DNA of 64,000 bases from Pacificibacter maritimus (GTDB lineage: Bacteria > Pseudomonadota > Alphaproteobacteria > Rhodobacterales > Rhodobacteraceae), in NCBI RefSeq assembly GCF_003814915.1, contig NZ_RKQK01000001.1, positions 698,031-762,030 on the forward strand. Reading direction: 5' to 3'. The position numbers were made by a program, and so were the translations under genes. Shown here piece after piece: positions 8,357-16,680 of this stretch. The notes under the pieces are model-generated. The model was not told the DNA's origin, did not search any database, and saw only the letters and a program-made list of their open reading frames with translations. Each line of letters begins with the position of its first letter. Position 1 is the first letter of the stretch.

Positions 8357-9973
8357 TTATACTTTTAGGAATTTCACCAAATTCAGGGTTGATCCGTCTT
8401 TGCCTGCACCATCTTGTGCCCCTGCCAAGACAGGTTGCAATGCCACAGCCAGTTCTTTGCCCAGCTCTACGCCCCATTGATCAAAAGAATTGATGCCCAA
8501 AACAACGCCTTCAACGAAGACACGGTGCTCATAAAGCGCAACAATCTGTCCCAAAACATAGGGCGTCAGCTTGTCATAGGCCAAAGTCGTCGTTGGACGG
8601 TTGCCCGGGAACACACGGTGATGTGCTTGGCGATCGAGTTCATCCCCTTCAAAGCCTTTTGCGGCCATCAACGCACGCGCTTCTTCAAAGGTGCGGCCGC
8701 GCAGCAGGGCTTCGGATTGGGCCAAACAGTTTGACACCAGTAGTTCGTGATGATGTTTAAGCGACGCTTCATGCCCGTAACGGCCCACCATAAATTCACA
8801 CGGAATAACGCGCGTGCCTTGGTGGATCAGCTGGTAAAAAGCATGTTGGCCATTGGTGCCAGGCTCACCCCAGACAACAGGGCCTGAATGATAAGGCAAT
8901 TCCTGACCATCCATAGACACGCGCTTGCCGTTACTTTCCATTTCCAGCTGCTGCAAATAAGCAGGCAGACGCACCAGACGTTGCTCATAAGGCAAGACCG
9001 CGCGCGTTGCATAGCCGCAGACTTGGTTGTGCCAAATCCCAGTCAAAGCCAAAAGCGCTGGCAGGTTTTCATCCCATGGGGCGGTTTTGAAATGCTGATC
9101 CATGGCTTGGGCGCCACGCAAAAACTGTGCGAAATCTTGAGGTCCAATCGCAAGCATCAAAGGCAGGCCAATAGGCCCCCAAACGGAATAGCGCCCGCCA
9201 ACCCAGTCTTCGAAACCAAAAACCAAATCGGGATCAATGCCAAAGGCGGCGGTTTTATCGCGCGCAGTTGATAGCGCTGCGAAATGACTGGAAATGCCTT
9301 CTTTGCCCACATGTTTCATCAACCAAGACTTAGCCGTTTCGGCATTGGTCATCGTTTCGATGGTGGTAAAGGTTTTTGACGCAACAATCACAAGCGTTGT
9401 CAGCGGGTTAAGCCCTTTAAGCACGTCATGGATATGCGCGCCATCGACATTGGATACGAAATGGCACCGCGGACCATCGGCATAGGGTTTTAACGCCTCA
9501 TAGGCCATTACAGGACCCAAATCAGAACCGCCGATGCCGATATTCACTACATCTTCGAAAGGCGTATCCGCGGATGAAGTGATATCGCCGCGGCGGACGC
9601 GATCAGCAAAATCATCCATACGCGCCAAAGTGTGACGCACAGATTTCATCACGCCCTTGCCATCAACCATGACATCATCGCCATCCAGATTGCGCAAGGC
9701 AGTGTGCAAAACGGCACGCCCTTCGGTGTCATTTATGGCGCTGCCTTCAAACATTGCGTCACGCTTTGCGCCGACACCTGTTTCATCCAGCAAAGCAATC
9801 AAACCGCTGCGTTGGTCTTCATCGAGATTGGTTTTCGAGTAATCAAACAACAGCCCATCAGCCTGCGCTGAAAATCTATCAGCTCGATCAGGGTCTGCAG
9901 CAAATAGGTCCAAAATCTTGCGCTGATCTTGGGCGGTTTGAAGGGCTTTTAGATGTGAAAAATCTGCGGACAT
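8357..9973 (-). CDS. pgi: Glucose-6-phosphate isomerase
   Basis: 538 residues, full length for the bacterial GPI family. Interconverts glucose 6-phosphate and fructose 6-phosphate in the cytosol. The phosphate-binding region GIGGSDLGPVMAYEAL is near residue 148. The FGFEDWVGGRYSVWGPIGLP block and the C-terminal GINSFDQWGVELGKELA block, which precedes the catalytic lysine region, are all intact. GAGG lies before the ATG. It is the last gene of a zwf-pgl-pgi block that feeds sugars toward the Entner-Doudoroff pathway; 110 bases separate it from pgl. The edd/eda genes are not in the window. Confidence 0.96.
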   Translation of the reverse strand: MSADFSHLKALQTAQDQRKILDLFAADPDRADRFSAQADGLLFDYSKTNLDEDQRSGLIALLDETGVGAKRDAMFEGSAINDTEGRAVLHTALRNLDGDDVMVDGKGVMKSVRHTLARMDDFADRVRRGDITSSADTPFEDVVNIGIGGSDLGPVMAYEALKPYADGPRCHFVSNVDGAHIHDVLKGLNPLTTLVIVASKTFTTIETMTNAETAKSWLMKHVGKEGISSHFAALSTARDKTAAFGIDPDLVFGFEDWVGGRYSVWGPIGLPLMLAIGPQDFAQFLRGAQAMDQHFKTAPWDENLPALLALTGIWHNQVCGYATRAVLPYEQRLVRLPAYLQQLEMESNGKRVSMDGQELPYHSGPVVWGEPGTNGQHAFYQLIHQGTRVIPCEFMVGRYGHEASLKHHHELLVSNCLAQSEALLRGRTFEEARALMAAKGFEGDELDRQAHHRVFPGNRPTTTLAYDKLTPYVLGQIVALYEHRVFVEGVVLGINSFDQWGVELGKELAVALQPVLAGAQDGAGKDGSTLNLVKFLKV

Positions 9974-10083
9974 TTCATTTCCTCTCAGGCGTAATTTCTG
10001 CTTATTCGGGCAGAGTTGAATTGCCCTTAACGGATACGAGCAAGTGATCGAAAGGACGCAAAATGCGCCCCTGCGTATTGATT

Positions 10084-10755
10084 TTATGGCGCCCAGTGCA
10101 CATCAGCATGACGCAAGAACGCAGCTATGGGGGCTTCATCTGGGGACAGGTGTTGCGCCTTTTCGACCACTGAGCGTTTTTCATCGCCCGTGATCAAAAT
10201 ATGCGTTGAAACAGCGGTTTTCAGGGCTTTCGCAGACAGGGTGATACGTGGTTCTGGCGCACCAGGAGCCCGCATCGCAAGCAAAGTTGGCGCCGCGTCT
10301 GACAGGCCCAGTTCAAGTTGATCTGCGCCTGGAAAAAGACTCGCCGTATGCATATCCAAGCCCATGCCAAGCACCAAGACATCTAATGGCAATGCCGCGT
10401 CGATCGCTGGCATCAAGCTGTCCAAACCCTCTTCTGGTGTCGGGGTATCTGTGTAAAGTGGAACCAAAGTCGCCGCACTCGCAGCCCCCGTGATCAAACG
10501 CCGTTTCAGCAAGGCCGTGTTGGAGCGATCAGAGGTTTCAGGCACCCAGCGTTCATCATTCAAAATCACATCAACGCGGTCCCAATCCAAATGCACCCCC
10601 GAGAGCGTATCAAAAATCGGACCAGGCGTTGTGCCACCAGGCACAGACATAGAGGCGCGATCAGATTGCGCCAAGGCTGAGCGCAATTGCCCAGCAATCA
10701 CATCCGCCAGTTCCAGCATTAGAATTTCGCGGTCTGAATATTCGATAAAGTTCAT
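10084..10755 (-). CDS. pgl: 6-phosphogluconolactonase
   Basis: 223 residues from the ATG at 10755. Hydrolyses 6-phosphogluconolactone made by the zwf product encoded just upstream. Typical DevB/Pgl blocks are present: SVPGGTTPGPIFDTL, the VDVILNDERWVPETSDRSN active-site segment and LGMGLDMHTASLFPG, which carries the conserved His. The ATG overlaps the zwf stop as ATGA, showing translational coupling; an earlier in-frame start at 10773 would sit inside zwf and is less likely. Confidence 0.95.
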   Translation of the reverse strand: MNFIEYSDREILMLELADVIAGQLRSALAQSDRASMSVPGGTTPGPIFDTLSGVHLDWDRVDVILNDERWVPETSDRSNTALLKRRLITGAASAATLVPLYTDTPTPEEGLDSLMPAIDAALPLDVLVLGMGLDMHTASLFPGADQLELGLSDAAPTLLAMRAPGAPEPRITLSAKALKTAVSTHILITGDEKRSVVEKAQHLSPDEAPIAAFLRHADVHWAP

Positions 10756-12203
10756 TCTTTGATCTCCCGCCATGCACGTTTTTCACGTTTCAACATCATG
10801 TCAGCATCGCTTGGCCCCGCAGACCCAACATCATACAACTTGGGCACGTCATTGCGTGCAGTCCAACCGTTGATCAAAGGATCCGTCCATGCCCATGCAG
10901 CTTCGACTTCATCGCCGCGCATAAACAAGGTTTGGTTGCCGCGCATCACATCCATGATCAGCCGTTCGTAGGCGTCTGGCACATCCTCTTCGTCGCCCAA
11001 AGCATCCGCAAAGGACATATCAAGCGGCACATCTATCAAACGCATCCCGCCTGGGCCTGGTTCTTTGATCGTCACTTGCAGGGTGATACCCTCATTGGGT
11101 TGCAAACGAATACGCAACACATTGGCGTGTTTGCCTGCCTCTTCGCCGAAAATAGAATGCGGCGTTTCTTTGAATACGACAGCGATTTCTGACGCGCGGG
11201 CTTTCAGTTTTTTACCTGTGCGCATGTAGATCGGTGTGTTTGCCCACCGCCAGTTGGCGATTTCGCAGCGCAGCGCGATATAGCTTTCGGTGCGCGATTT
11301 GGGATCGCCTGCATCTTCGCGGTATGATTGTTCTGTCTCTGTCGCGTCATATTGGCCGCGCACAATGTGATGTGGCGCGATGGGTTCAAGGGCACGGATG
11401 ACCTTGAGTTTTTCGTCACGCACAGCATCAGGATCGTATTTGCTGGGCGGTTCCATTGCGATCAAACACAAAAGCTGCATCAGGTGGTTTTGCACCATAT
11501 CGCGCATGGCCCCTGCACGGTCGTAATATTCGCCGCGCCCGCCCACTCCGACAGTTTCCGCCACAGTGATTTGAATGTGGTCGATAAATTGCGCGTTCCA
11601 CAATGGTTCGAACAAGATATTGCCAAAGCGCACAGCCATAAGGTTTTGCACGGTTTCTTTGCCAAGATAGTGATCGATACGGTAAATCTGGGTCTCATCA
11701 AAATGCTCCGCAAGATCGGCGTTCAACGCCTTTGCGGTTTCGAGATCACGGCCAAAAGGTTTTTCCACAACAATACGGCTGTCTTTGTCGGAAATCTCAT
11801 TGGTGTGCAGACGCTCTGCAAGCGCACCAAACAGACTTGGTGCGACAGAGAAATAAAAGGATTTGACCACCCCATCACGCATGAGGCCTTTCAGCTCGGC
11901 CCATCCATCTTCACCTTTGGCGTCGATGGTCACATAGTGCAATTGGCCTAAAAACTGTTCGATTTTATTCTCATCGCAGTCGTTCTTTTGCGAGAACTCA
12001 TTGATGGCATCGCGCACCATATCGCGGAACTCAGCTGTGCCAAAATCAGACCGTGCGGCCCCGATGATACGCGCATCCGCAGGCATCTGACCCGAACAGT
12101 AGCGGCGGTACAGGCCTGGCAAAATTTTGCGGCGTGCCAAATCGCCTGTGCCACCAAAGATGACCAGATCGAAATCGTCGACAGGAATAACCCGTGAGGC
12201 CAT
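10752..12203 (-). CDS. zwf: Glucose-6-phosphate 1-dehydrogenase
   Basis: 483 residues. Oxidises glucose 6-phosphate to the lactone while reducing NADP (or NAD). The nucleotide-binding motif GGTGDLARRKILPGL is near residue 15. The catalytic signature YRIDHYLGKETVQN lies near residue 180, and the EKPFG block is present. The start has AAAAGGAGAAG nine bases upstream. It is first in the zwf-pgl-pgi transcription unit. About 80 bases upstream lies a 14-bp perfect palindrome resembling a LacI-family operator, so sugar-dependent repression is likely but unproven. Confidence 0.96.
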   Translation of the reverse strand: MASRVIPVDDFDLVIFGGTGDLARRKILPGLYRRYCSGQMPADARIIGAARSDFGTAEFRDMVRDAINEFSQKNDCDENKIEQFLGQLHYVTIDAKGEDGWAELKGLMRDGVVKSFYFSVAPSLFGALAERLHTNEISDKDSRIVVEKPFGRDLETAKALNADLAEHFDETQIYRIDHYLGKETVQNLMAVRFGNILFEPLWNAQFIDHIQITVAETVGVGGRGEYYDRAGAMRDMVQNHLMQLLCLIAMEPPSKYDPDAVRDEKLKVIRALEPIAPHHIVRGQYDATETEQSYREDAGDPKSRTESYIALRCEIANWRWANTPIYMRTGKKLKARASEIAVVFKETPHSIFGEEAGKHANVLRIRLQPNEGITLQVTIKEPGPGGMRLIDVPLDMSFADALGDEEDVPDAYERLIMDVMRGNQTLFMRGDEVEAAWAWTDPLINGWTARNDVPKLYDVGSAGPSDADMMLKREKRAWREIKE

Positions 12204-12281
12204 GTGCTTCTCCTTTTGTGCGCAGCAGAGCGCTGTTTTCCTGCGTCACGCTTTGTGCAAGCGATCTGCTGTGCTGTAGTT

Positions 12282-12295
12282 CGTTAGCGCTAACG
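12282..12295. promoter_or_regulatory. Palindromic operator-like site upstream of zwf
   Basis: CGTTAGCGCTAACG is a perfect 14-bp inverted repeat with the CG centre typical of LacI-family operators. It lies 79 bases upstream of the zwf start. No LacI-type regulator is encoded in the window. A related but imperfect sequence (GTAGCGCTAAC) lies upstream of fumC near 35533. Confidence 0.55.
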
Positions 12296-12509
12296 CGCCC
12301 ATGTTAAATGCGGGTTTAATGATGCATTTGCGCAAAGTCTAGCATCCGTTTTCCATTTCGTCAGCCAAAGTGATTGGATTTTTGCCTGACTTTAGGCCAA
12401 GGTCTGCTCTTATGAATACGATAACGATGGCGTGGCATAGGCAAAACCGCCTTTTCTATGGCATTACAAACGCATACCACAGTTAAAATGAACCTCAACG
12501 GGTGGATCT
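12296..12509. other. Intergenic region between zwf and the radical SAM gene
   Basis: Together with the operator this divergent spacer is 306 bases. Apart from the palindrome I see no RNA structure, repeat or small gene I can support. It must hold the radical SAM promoter; the only ribosome-site-like sequence before its ATG is GGGTGGATCT. Confidence 0.4.
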
Positions 12510-13469
12510 ATGAAAGACTTCGATGCAGCACATCCTTCTTGGCCACATGGTGAAAAATTCATCAATCCAAATGTGACAGCCAAGGGTGAAAAACGCGCGA
12601 CCGTGGCTTTGACCAATCCACAAACGCTTTGGTTCAACACGGGCACCCTTTGCAATATCACATGCGTCAATTGCTATATCGACAGTTCACCCAAAAACGA
12701 TGCCTTGGTTTACATCACCACCGAAGAAGTCACCGCCTATTTGGATGAACTGGAGGGCCTAGACTGGGATTTGCGCGAAATCGCCTTTACTGGCGGCGAA
12801 CCGTTTATGAACCCCGATATGATTGATATGACACGCGCTGCTTTGGCGCGTGGCTATGAGGTGTTGATCCTGACCAATGCCATGCAGCCCATGCAACGCC
12901 CCGCTGTTCAGGCGGGCCTTGTGGCTTTGAATAGGGAATTTCCCAACAAGCTGACCCTGCGGATCTCATTGGATCACTGGTCGCAAGAAAACCATGACGA
13001 AATGCGCGGGCTTGGCAGCTTTAGTCGCACATTAGACGGTATGGATTGGCTGCGCGATGCGGGTATTTCGATGGCTGTGGCTGCACGATCTTTGTGGCAT
13101 GAAACTGATGCAGAGGCGCGCAGCGGATTTGCAGATCTATACCGTGCCCGCAACTATAAGATCGACGCGCAAAACCCTGCAATAACAGTGATTTTTCCTG
13201 AAATGGATGCCCGTGTTGAGGTGCCTGAAATCACCACAGAGTGTTGGGGTATTTTAGACAAATCGCCCGACAGTGTGATGTGTGCCTCTTCGCGGATGGT
13301 CGTGAAGCGCAAAGGCGAAGCCCCCTCCGTGGCTGCCTGTACTTTGCTGCCCTATGACCGTCAATTCGACCTTGGGGTGACATTGAAGGAAGCGCAAAAA
13401 GATGTGGCCTTAAACCATCCCCATTGCGCGAAATTCTGCGTGCTCGGCGGGGCGTCTTGTTCTGCGTAG
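12510..13469 (+). CDS. Radical SAM protein with a cysteine-rich C-terminus
   Basis: 319 residues. The core cluster motif is Cys48-x3-Cys52-x2-Cys55 (LCNITCVNCY), followed by the SAM-binding GGEP at residues 95-98. The C-terminal third holds six further cysteines (245, 258, 277, 306, 310, 317). The last three are in HPHCAKFCVLGGASC, reminiscent of SPASM/twitch auxiliary Fe-S sites. Such proteins modify peptides or cofactors, but I cannot name a substrate. No precursor peptide gene is visible beside it; the next gene is convergent, 7 bases away. It appears to be a single-gene transcription unit. Confidence 0.85.
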   Translation: MKDFDAAHPSWPHGEKFINPNVTAKGEKRATVALTNPQTLWFNTGTLCNITCVNCYIDSSPKNDALVYITTEEVTAYLDELEGLDWDLREIAFTGGEPFMNPDMIDMTRAALARGYEVLILTNAMQPMQRPAVQAGLVALNREFPNKLTLRISLDHWSQENHDEMRGLGSFSRTLDGMDWLRDAGISMAVAARSLWHETDAEARSGFADLYRARNYKIDAQNPAITVIFPEMDARVEVPEITTECWGILDKSPDSVMCASSRMVVKRKGEAPSVAACTLLPYDRQFDLGVTLKEAQKDVALNHPHCAKFCVLGGASCSA

Positions 13470-13476
13470 AGTCGCC

Positions 13477-14073
13477 TTAGGCTTCCAGTTCTGAATCCCA
13501 ATAGAGAAAATCGATCCAGCTTTCATGTAGGTGGTTGGGTGGAAACTTGCGCCCAACATTGTGCAATTGCGAATTTTCAGGCGCGCGCGGCGTTTTACGC
13601 AAGGTCATACCGATTTGCCGCAGGGATTTCGAACCTTTGCGCAAATTACATTTCTGACAGGCTGCCACTACATTTTCCCATGAGGTGATTCCCCCACGGG
13701 CGCGCGGAATGACGTGATCAAAGGTCAAATTGCCCTTGGACCCACAGTATTGGCAGCAAAATTCGTCCCGTAAAAACAAATTAAAGCGCGTGAAGGCCAC
13801 GCGCTTTTGAGGTTTGACATAGTCTTTGAGAACGACAACAGAAGGGATTTTTATTTCATGTCGCGGACTGCGTACCGTCTGATCATATTCTGCAACAATA
13901 TCAACGCGGTCCAACCAAACTGCCTTGATCGCTTCCTGCCATGGCCACAGGGATAAAGGATAGTAGGACAAGGGCCTGTAATCCGCATTCAGCACCAGAG
14001 CAGGATGCATTTTTCGCGCATTTGGTTCTCTTACAAATTCTGTCCTAAACTCACTGTCCATTTCAATTTCCAT
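13477..14073 (-). CDS. HNH endonuclease family protein
   Basis: About 198 residues. The HNH core is clear: CCQYCGSKGNLTFDHVIPRARGG, then WENVVAACQKCNLRKGSK, giving two CxxC zinc knuckles around DHV and N. The N-terminal half (ALVLNADYRPLSYYPLSLWPW) is the conserved extension of a chromosomal HNH family common in proteobacteria and cyanobacteria, whose function is unknown. There is no sign that it belongs to a phage or intron. The start is uncertain: ATG at 14073 or 14061, or TTG at 14085; none has a strong ribosome site. Confidence 0.85.
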   Translation of the reverse strand: MEIEMDSEFRTEFVREPNARKMHPALVLNADYRPLSYYPLSLWPWQEAIKAVWLDRVDIVAEYDQTVRSPRHEIKIPSVVVLKDYVKPQKRVAFTRFNLFLRDEFCCQYCGSKGNLTFDHVIPRARGGITSWENVVAACQKCNLRKGSKSLRQIGMTLRKTPRAPENSQLHNVGRKFPPNHLHESWIDFLYWDSELEA

Positions 14074-14256
14074 CTGCAACGTCAATCATCAAGCTGGATC
14101 GCGACCAGTCAAAGGCCTGGACCTCTCAACTTAACATTTACTATATATAGCGGCCAACAGGTGGCAATACCCTCTATCTGCCAAAGTGCTGTCCCTGCTA
14201 TATCAATGTAAAATGACAGTGCTATGACGCTTTTCATTTCATCAATATCGCAAAGA

Positions 14257-14284
14257 AAAAGGCCGCCCTATCGAGCGACCTTTT
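14257..14284 (-). terminator. Terminator downstream of the microprotein gene
   Basis: On the minus strand GGTCGCT pairs with GGGCGGCC through G-C and G-T pairs around a six-base loop and is followed by five T residues. Confidence 0.75.
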
Positions 14285-14338
14285 GAAACTATTGGTACAG
14301 TGGCGCAGCATGTGCTGCGTCGCATAACTGTGTGGCGC

Positions 14339-14458
14339 TTACAGGCGGCGCTTGTTTTCGGCGCGCACGCGAACTGCGCGTGGCTGAGGCTGCGGCAGAA
14401 ATGACAGGCCAGCCAAAACCAAAGCTGCGGCGGCGCCAAAAGCAAAAATCAATTCCAT
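14339..14458 (-). CDS. 39-residue single-pass membrane microprotein
   Basis: Too short for most gene callers, but well supported. The ribosome site GGAGGA lies seven bases before the ATG at 14458. The product begins MELIFAFGAAAALVLAGLSF, a complete hydrophobic helix, and ends in a proline turn and a basic tail (RAVRVRAENKRRL). A terminator follows 55 bases after the stop, giving a compact single-gene unit. The predicted topology is N-out or membrane-inserted with a positively charged cytoplasmic C-terminus. Function unknown; it is unrelated in sequence to the neighbouring HNH and esterase genes. Confidence 0.7.
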   Translation of the reverse strand: MELIFAFGAAAALVLAGLSFLPQPQPRAVRVRAENKRRL

Positions 14459-14624
14459 AGGACAGTCCTCCAAAACGTGTTCTTAACTGAACCGTAACAA
14501 TTAGATGAAGCAGGTCAAGCGGTTCTGACAGTTTTCCAACAAATATCTAAAGATTGCCTAAATTTCGCCAATAAGAGTGAATTACCAGCCATTTCTAGCC
14601 GATAAAACCCGTTAAAACCCGCTT

Positions 14625-15290
14625 TTATTCGTAGCCAAGCTGTTCACGCAAGAAGGCCAAAGCCATAGACAGCCCATCGGGATCGATTCCATGAGCGGTG
14701 CCTTCCATCACATGGGCATATACTTTCTCAAACCCAGCGGTTTCCAAAGCTTGCACTGCAGCTGGCAAAGACTGGGGTGGCACAACATCGTCTTGATCGC
14801 CATGCGCCAGAAAAACGGGCATCCTGACGCGCAATTCATCACTTAGCATTTCGGGTTCCAACAGGCGCCCTGAAAAACCAACCACACCTGAAACAGCATC
14901 TTCGCGGCGCGGCGCCACATGCAGCGCCATCATGGTCCCTTGCGAAAAGCCGACGATGGCCATGTTTTCAGGCTCAAGATCCAGATCCACCAAAATGTCA
15001 TCCAAATAGGCATTCAATTCGGCTGAGGCGCGCTCCATACCTGCGCGGGCTTCTTCTTCGGATGATCCATCAATCCAAGGAATGGGAAACCACTGAAATC
15101 CCATCGGATTGCCAATACATTGTTCTGGCGCATCGGGCGCATAAAACACCGTATCAGGCATATGTTCGGCCATCGGTTCAGCAAGGCCCAATAGGTCTTC
15201 GCCATTGGCACCATAGCCATGCAAAAACACCACAACAGAATGGGCTGATCCTGAATGGCTTTCTTTGATTTTATGCTCAAGCACGGACAT
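14625..15290 (-). CDS. Carboxylesterase/phospholipase-type alpha/beta hydrolase
   Basis: 221 residues of the abhydrolase_2 family (carboxylesterase/lysophospholipase, YpfH-like). The oxyanion region is VVFLHGYGANGEDLL, the nucleophile serine lies in GFSQG (about residue 115), the acid is in HGDQDDVVP and the histidine is in GTAHGID. No signal peptide, so cytoplasmic; the substrate is unknown. The ATG at 15290 overlaps the stop of the DNA glycosylase gene as TAATG. It is therefore the last gene of a tight run cbiD-cobK-glycosylase-esterase. Confidence 0.88.
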   Translation of the reverse strand: MSVLEHKIKESHSGSAHSVVVFLHGYGANGEDLLGLAEPMAEHMPDTVFYAPDAPEQCIGNPMGFQWFPIPWIDGSSEEEARAGMERASAELNAYLDDILVDLDLEPENMAIVGFSQGTMMALHVAPRREDAVSGVVGFSGRLLEPEMLSDELRVRMPVFLAHGDQDDVVPPQSLPAAVQALETAGFEKVYAHVMEGTAHGIDPDGLSMALAFLREQLGYE

Positions 15291-15946
15291 TATCTTATTC
15301 CTTCACGGGTTTTCTCAACATGGTAATAGGCCCATAAAAGCCGCGCTGCAACAGACCTATCGGGGGCCCAGTCTTCAGCCATCAGGCGCATCTGTTTTTC
15401 TGTGGGCCGTTGTGGCAGTTCAAACAAAAGGCGTGCGCCTTCTTGCAGCGCTAAATCATTGGCCGCAAAGACATCTGCGTGACCCAGCGAAAACTTAGCG
15501 TATATTTCAGCAGTCCAACGCCCGATTCCTTTGACTTGGGTTAACCTGTCGATCACCTCATCGGTTGAGGCCGAACGCAAGGCGATAAAATCAATATTTG
15601 CCTCAGCCAAGGCCCGCAAATATTTGACCTTTGGGCGCGACAAGCCGCAAGCGCGCAGGGCGTCATCACTGGCCTCAATGATAGGCGCAGGGCGATCATA
15701 GCCTGCCGCACAGACCCGCGCCCAAATGGCATTTGCTGAGGCAACTGAAACCTGTTGGCTGACGATGGCTGAGGCCAGTTCGCCGAAACCATCCTTGCGC
15801 AGGCGCAAAGGAAGCGGCCCCGTTAGTGCATATGCTTTGCAAAATTGTGGCACCAAACCTGCGAGCCGCTCTGCCGCGCGATCCACATCCGCCTGACAGG
15901 TGATGGGACTGGGGCCAGTTTCCTCAGCCCCCGCTAGCCGCCCCAT
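15290..15946 (-). CDS. DNA-3-methyladenine glycosylase II-like (AlkA, HhH-GPD)
   Basis: 218 residues from the ATG at 15946. Removes alkylated purines from DNA. The helix-hairpin-helix LTQVKGIGRWTAEIY is followed by the catalytic aspartate segment DVFAANDLALQ, as in AlkA. The N-terminal fold SAIVSQQVSVASANAIWARV is typical. It lacks the extra N-terminal domain of E. coli AlkA and resembles the compact bacterial type. The start overlaps the cobK stop by 13 bases, so the B12 gene and this repair gene are translationally coupled; that appears to be a matter of gene packing, not function. Confidence 0.88.
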   Translation of the reverse strand: MGRLAGAEETGPSPITCQADVDRAAERLAGLVPQFCKAYALTGPLPLRLRKDGFGELASAIVSQQVSVASANAIWARVCAAGYDRPAPIIEASDDALRACGLSRPKVKYLRALAEANIDFIALRSASTDEVIDRLTQVKGIGRWTAEIYAKFSLGHADVFAANDLALQEGARLLFELPQRPTEKQMRLMAEDWAPDRSVAARLLWAYYHVEKTREGIR

Positions 15947-16668
15947 TGTTCGGCCCAGTCCAAGGCATCGCAAATCTGTTCTCGCCGCTCAATTCCGATA
16001 GGCTCCTTCGGGCGTGTCATCATTGCCACCTGAATACCCAAAGCGCGCGCTGCAGCCAGTTTGGTTTTGCCGGAGGCACCGCCTGAATTTTTCACCACCA
16101 GCCAATCGGGTTTTAGCTTTTGAAACAGGGCCATTTCACTGTCTTGTGAAAAAGGCGGACGTCCGACAATCCATTCGCCATTGGGATAAGGAAAATCCGC
16201 GTCAGGCGCATCAATCACACGGCACATAAGATGGCGGTCTTGCAGATCCGCATAGTGAGCCAAACTTTGGCGTCCAGTGGCCACGAACACACGTGCAGAT
16301 TTAGGAATAAGCCGATCTAAATCGGCGTAACTGTCAGCGCGATGCCAAGCATCGCCCGTGCGCGAAATCCACTGCGCGCGTTCAAACCGCAAATATGGCA
16401 GATCACGCGCCTTGCAAATTTGCGCCGTACGTGCGGTGATTTTTTCGGCAAAAGGATGCGTTGCATCGATTACAGCCGTGATATTTTCGGCCTCAAGAAA
16501 GGCACAAAATCCGTCAGCCCCACCAAATCCACCATGGCGTGTCGGCACAGCCAAATCCGCAGGGTTGCGCGTCGCCCCAGCCAAGGAAGCGATACAATCG
16601 ATCCCTGCATCAGTAAGATAACTGGCGAGATTGCGCGCCTCAGCCGTGCCGGCCAAAAGAAGTATCAT
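15934..16668 (-). CDS. cobK: Precorrin-6A reductase
   Basis: 244 residues. Reduces the corrin ring of precorrin-6A with NADPH during B12 synthesis. The N-terminus MILLLAGTAEARNLASYL is the GT-E-R motif of CobK/CbiJ. The AVIDATHPFAEKITARTAQIC block is the central signature, and VKNSGGASGKTKLAAARALG is the C-terminal one. Twelve bases separate it from cbiD upstream on the same strand. Confidence 0.93.
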   Translation of the reverse strand: MILLLAGTAEARNLASYLTDAGIDCIASLAGATRNPADLAVPTRHGGFGGADGFCAFLEAENITAVIDATHPFAEKITARTAQICKARDLPYLRFERAQWISRTGDAWHRADSYADLDRLIPKSARVFVATGRQSLAHYADLQDRHLMCRVIDAPDADFPYPNGEWIVGRPPFSQDSEMALFQKLKPDWLVVKNSGGASGKTKLAAARALGIQVAMMTRPKEPIGIERREQICDALDWAEQWGG

Positions 16669-16680
16669 AGGAAGATCTTT

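Noticed and set aside
11328-11951. Long plus-strand open frame opposite zwf
   Set aside because: It is a shadow of the zwf reading frame; composition and lack of start signals argue against a gene.
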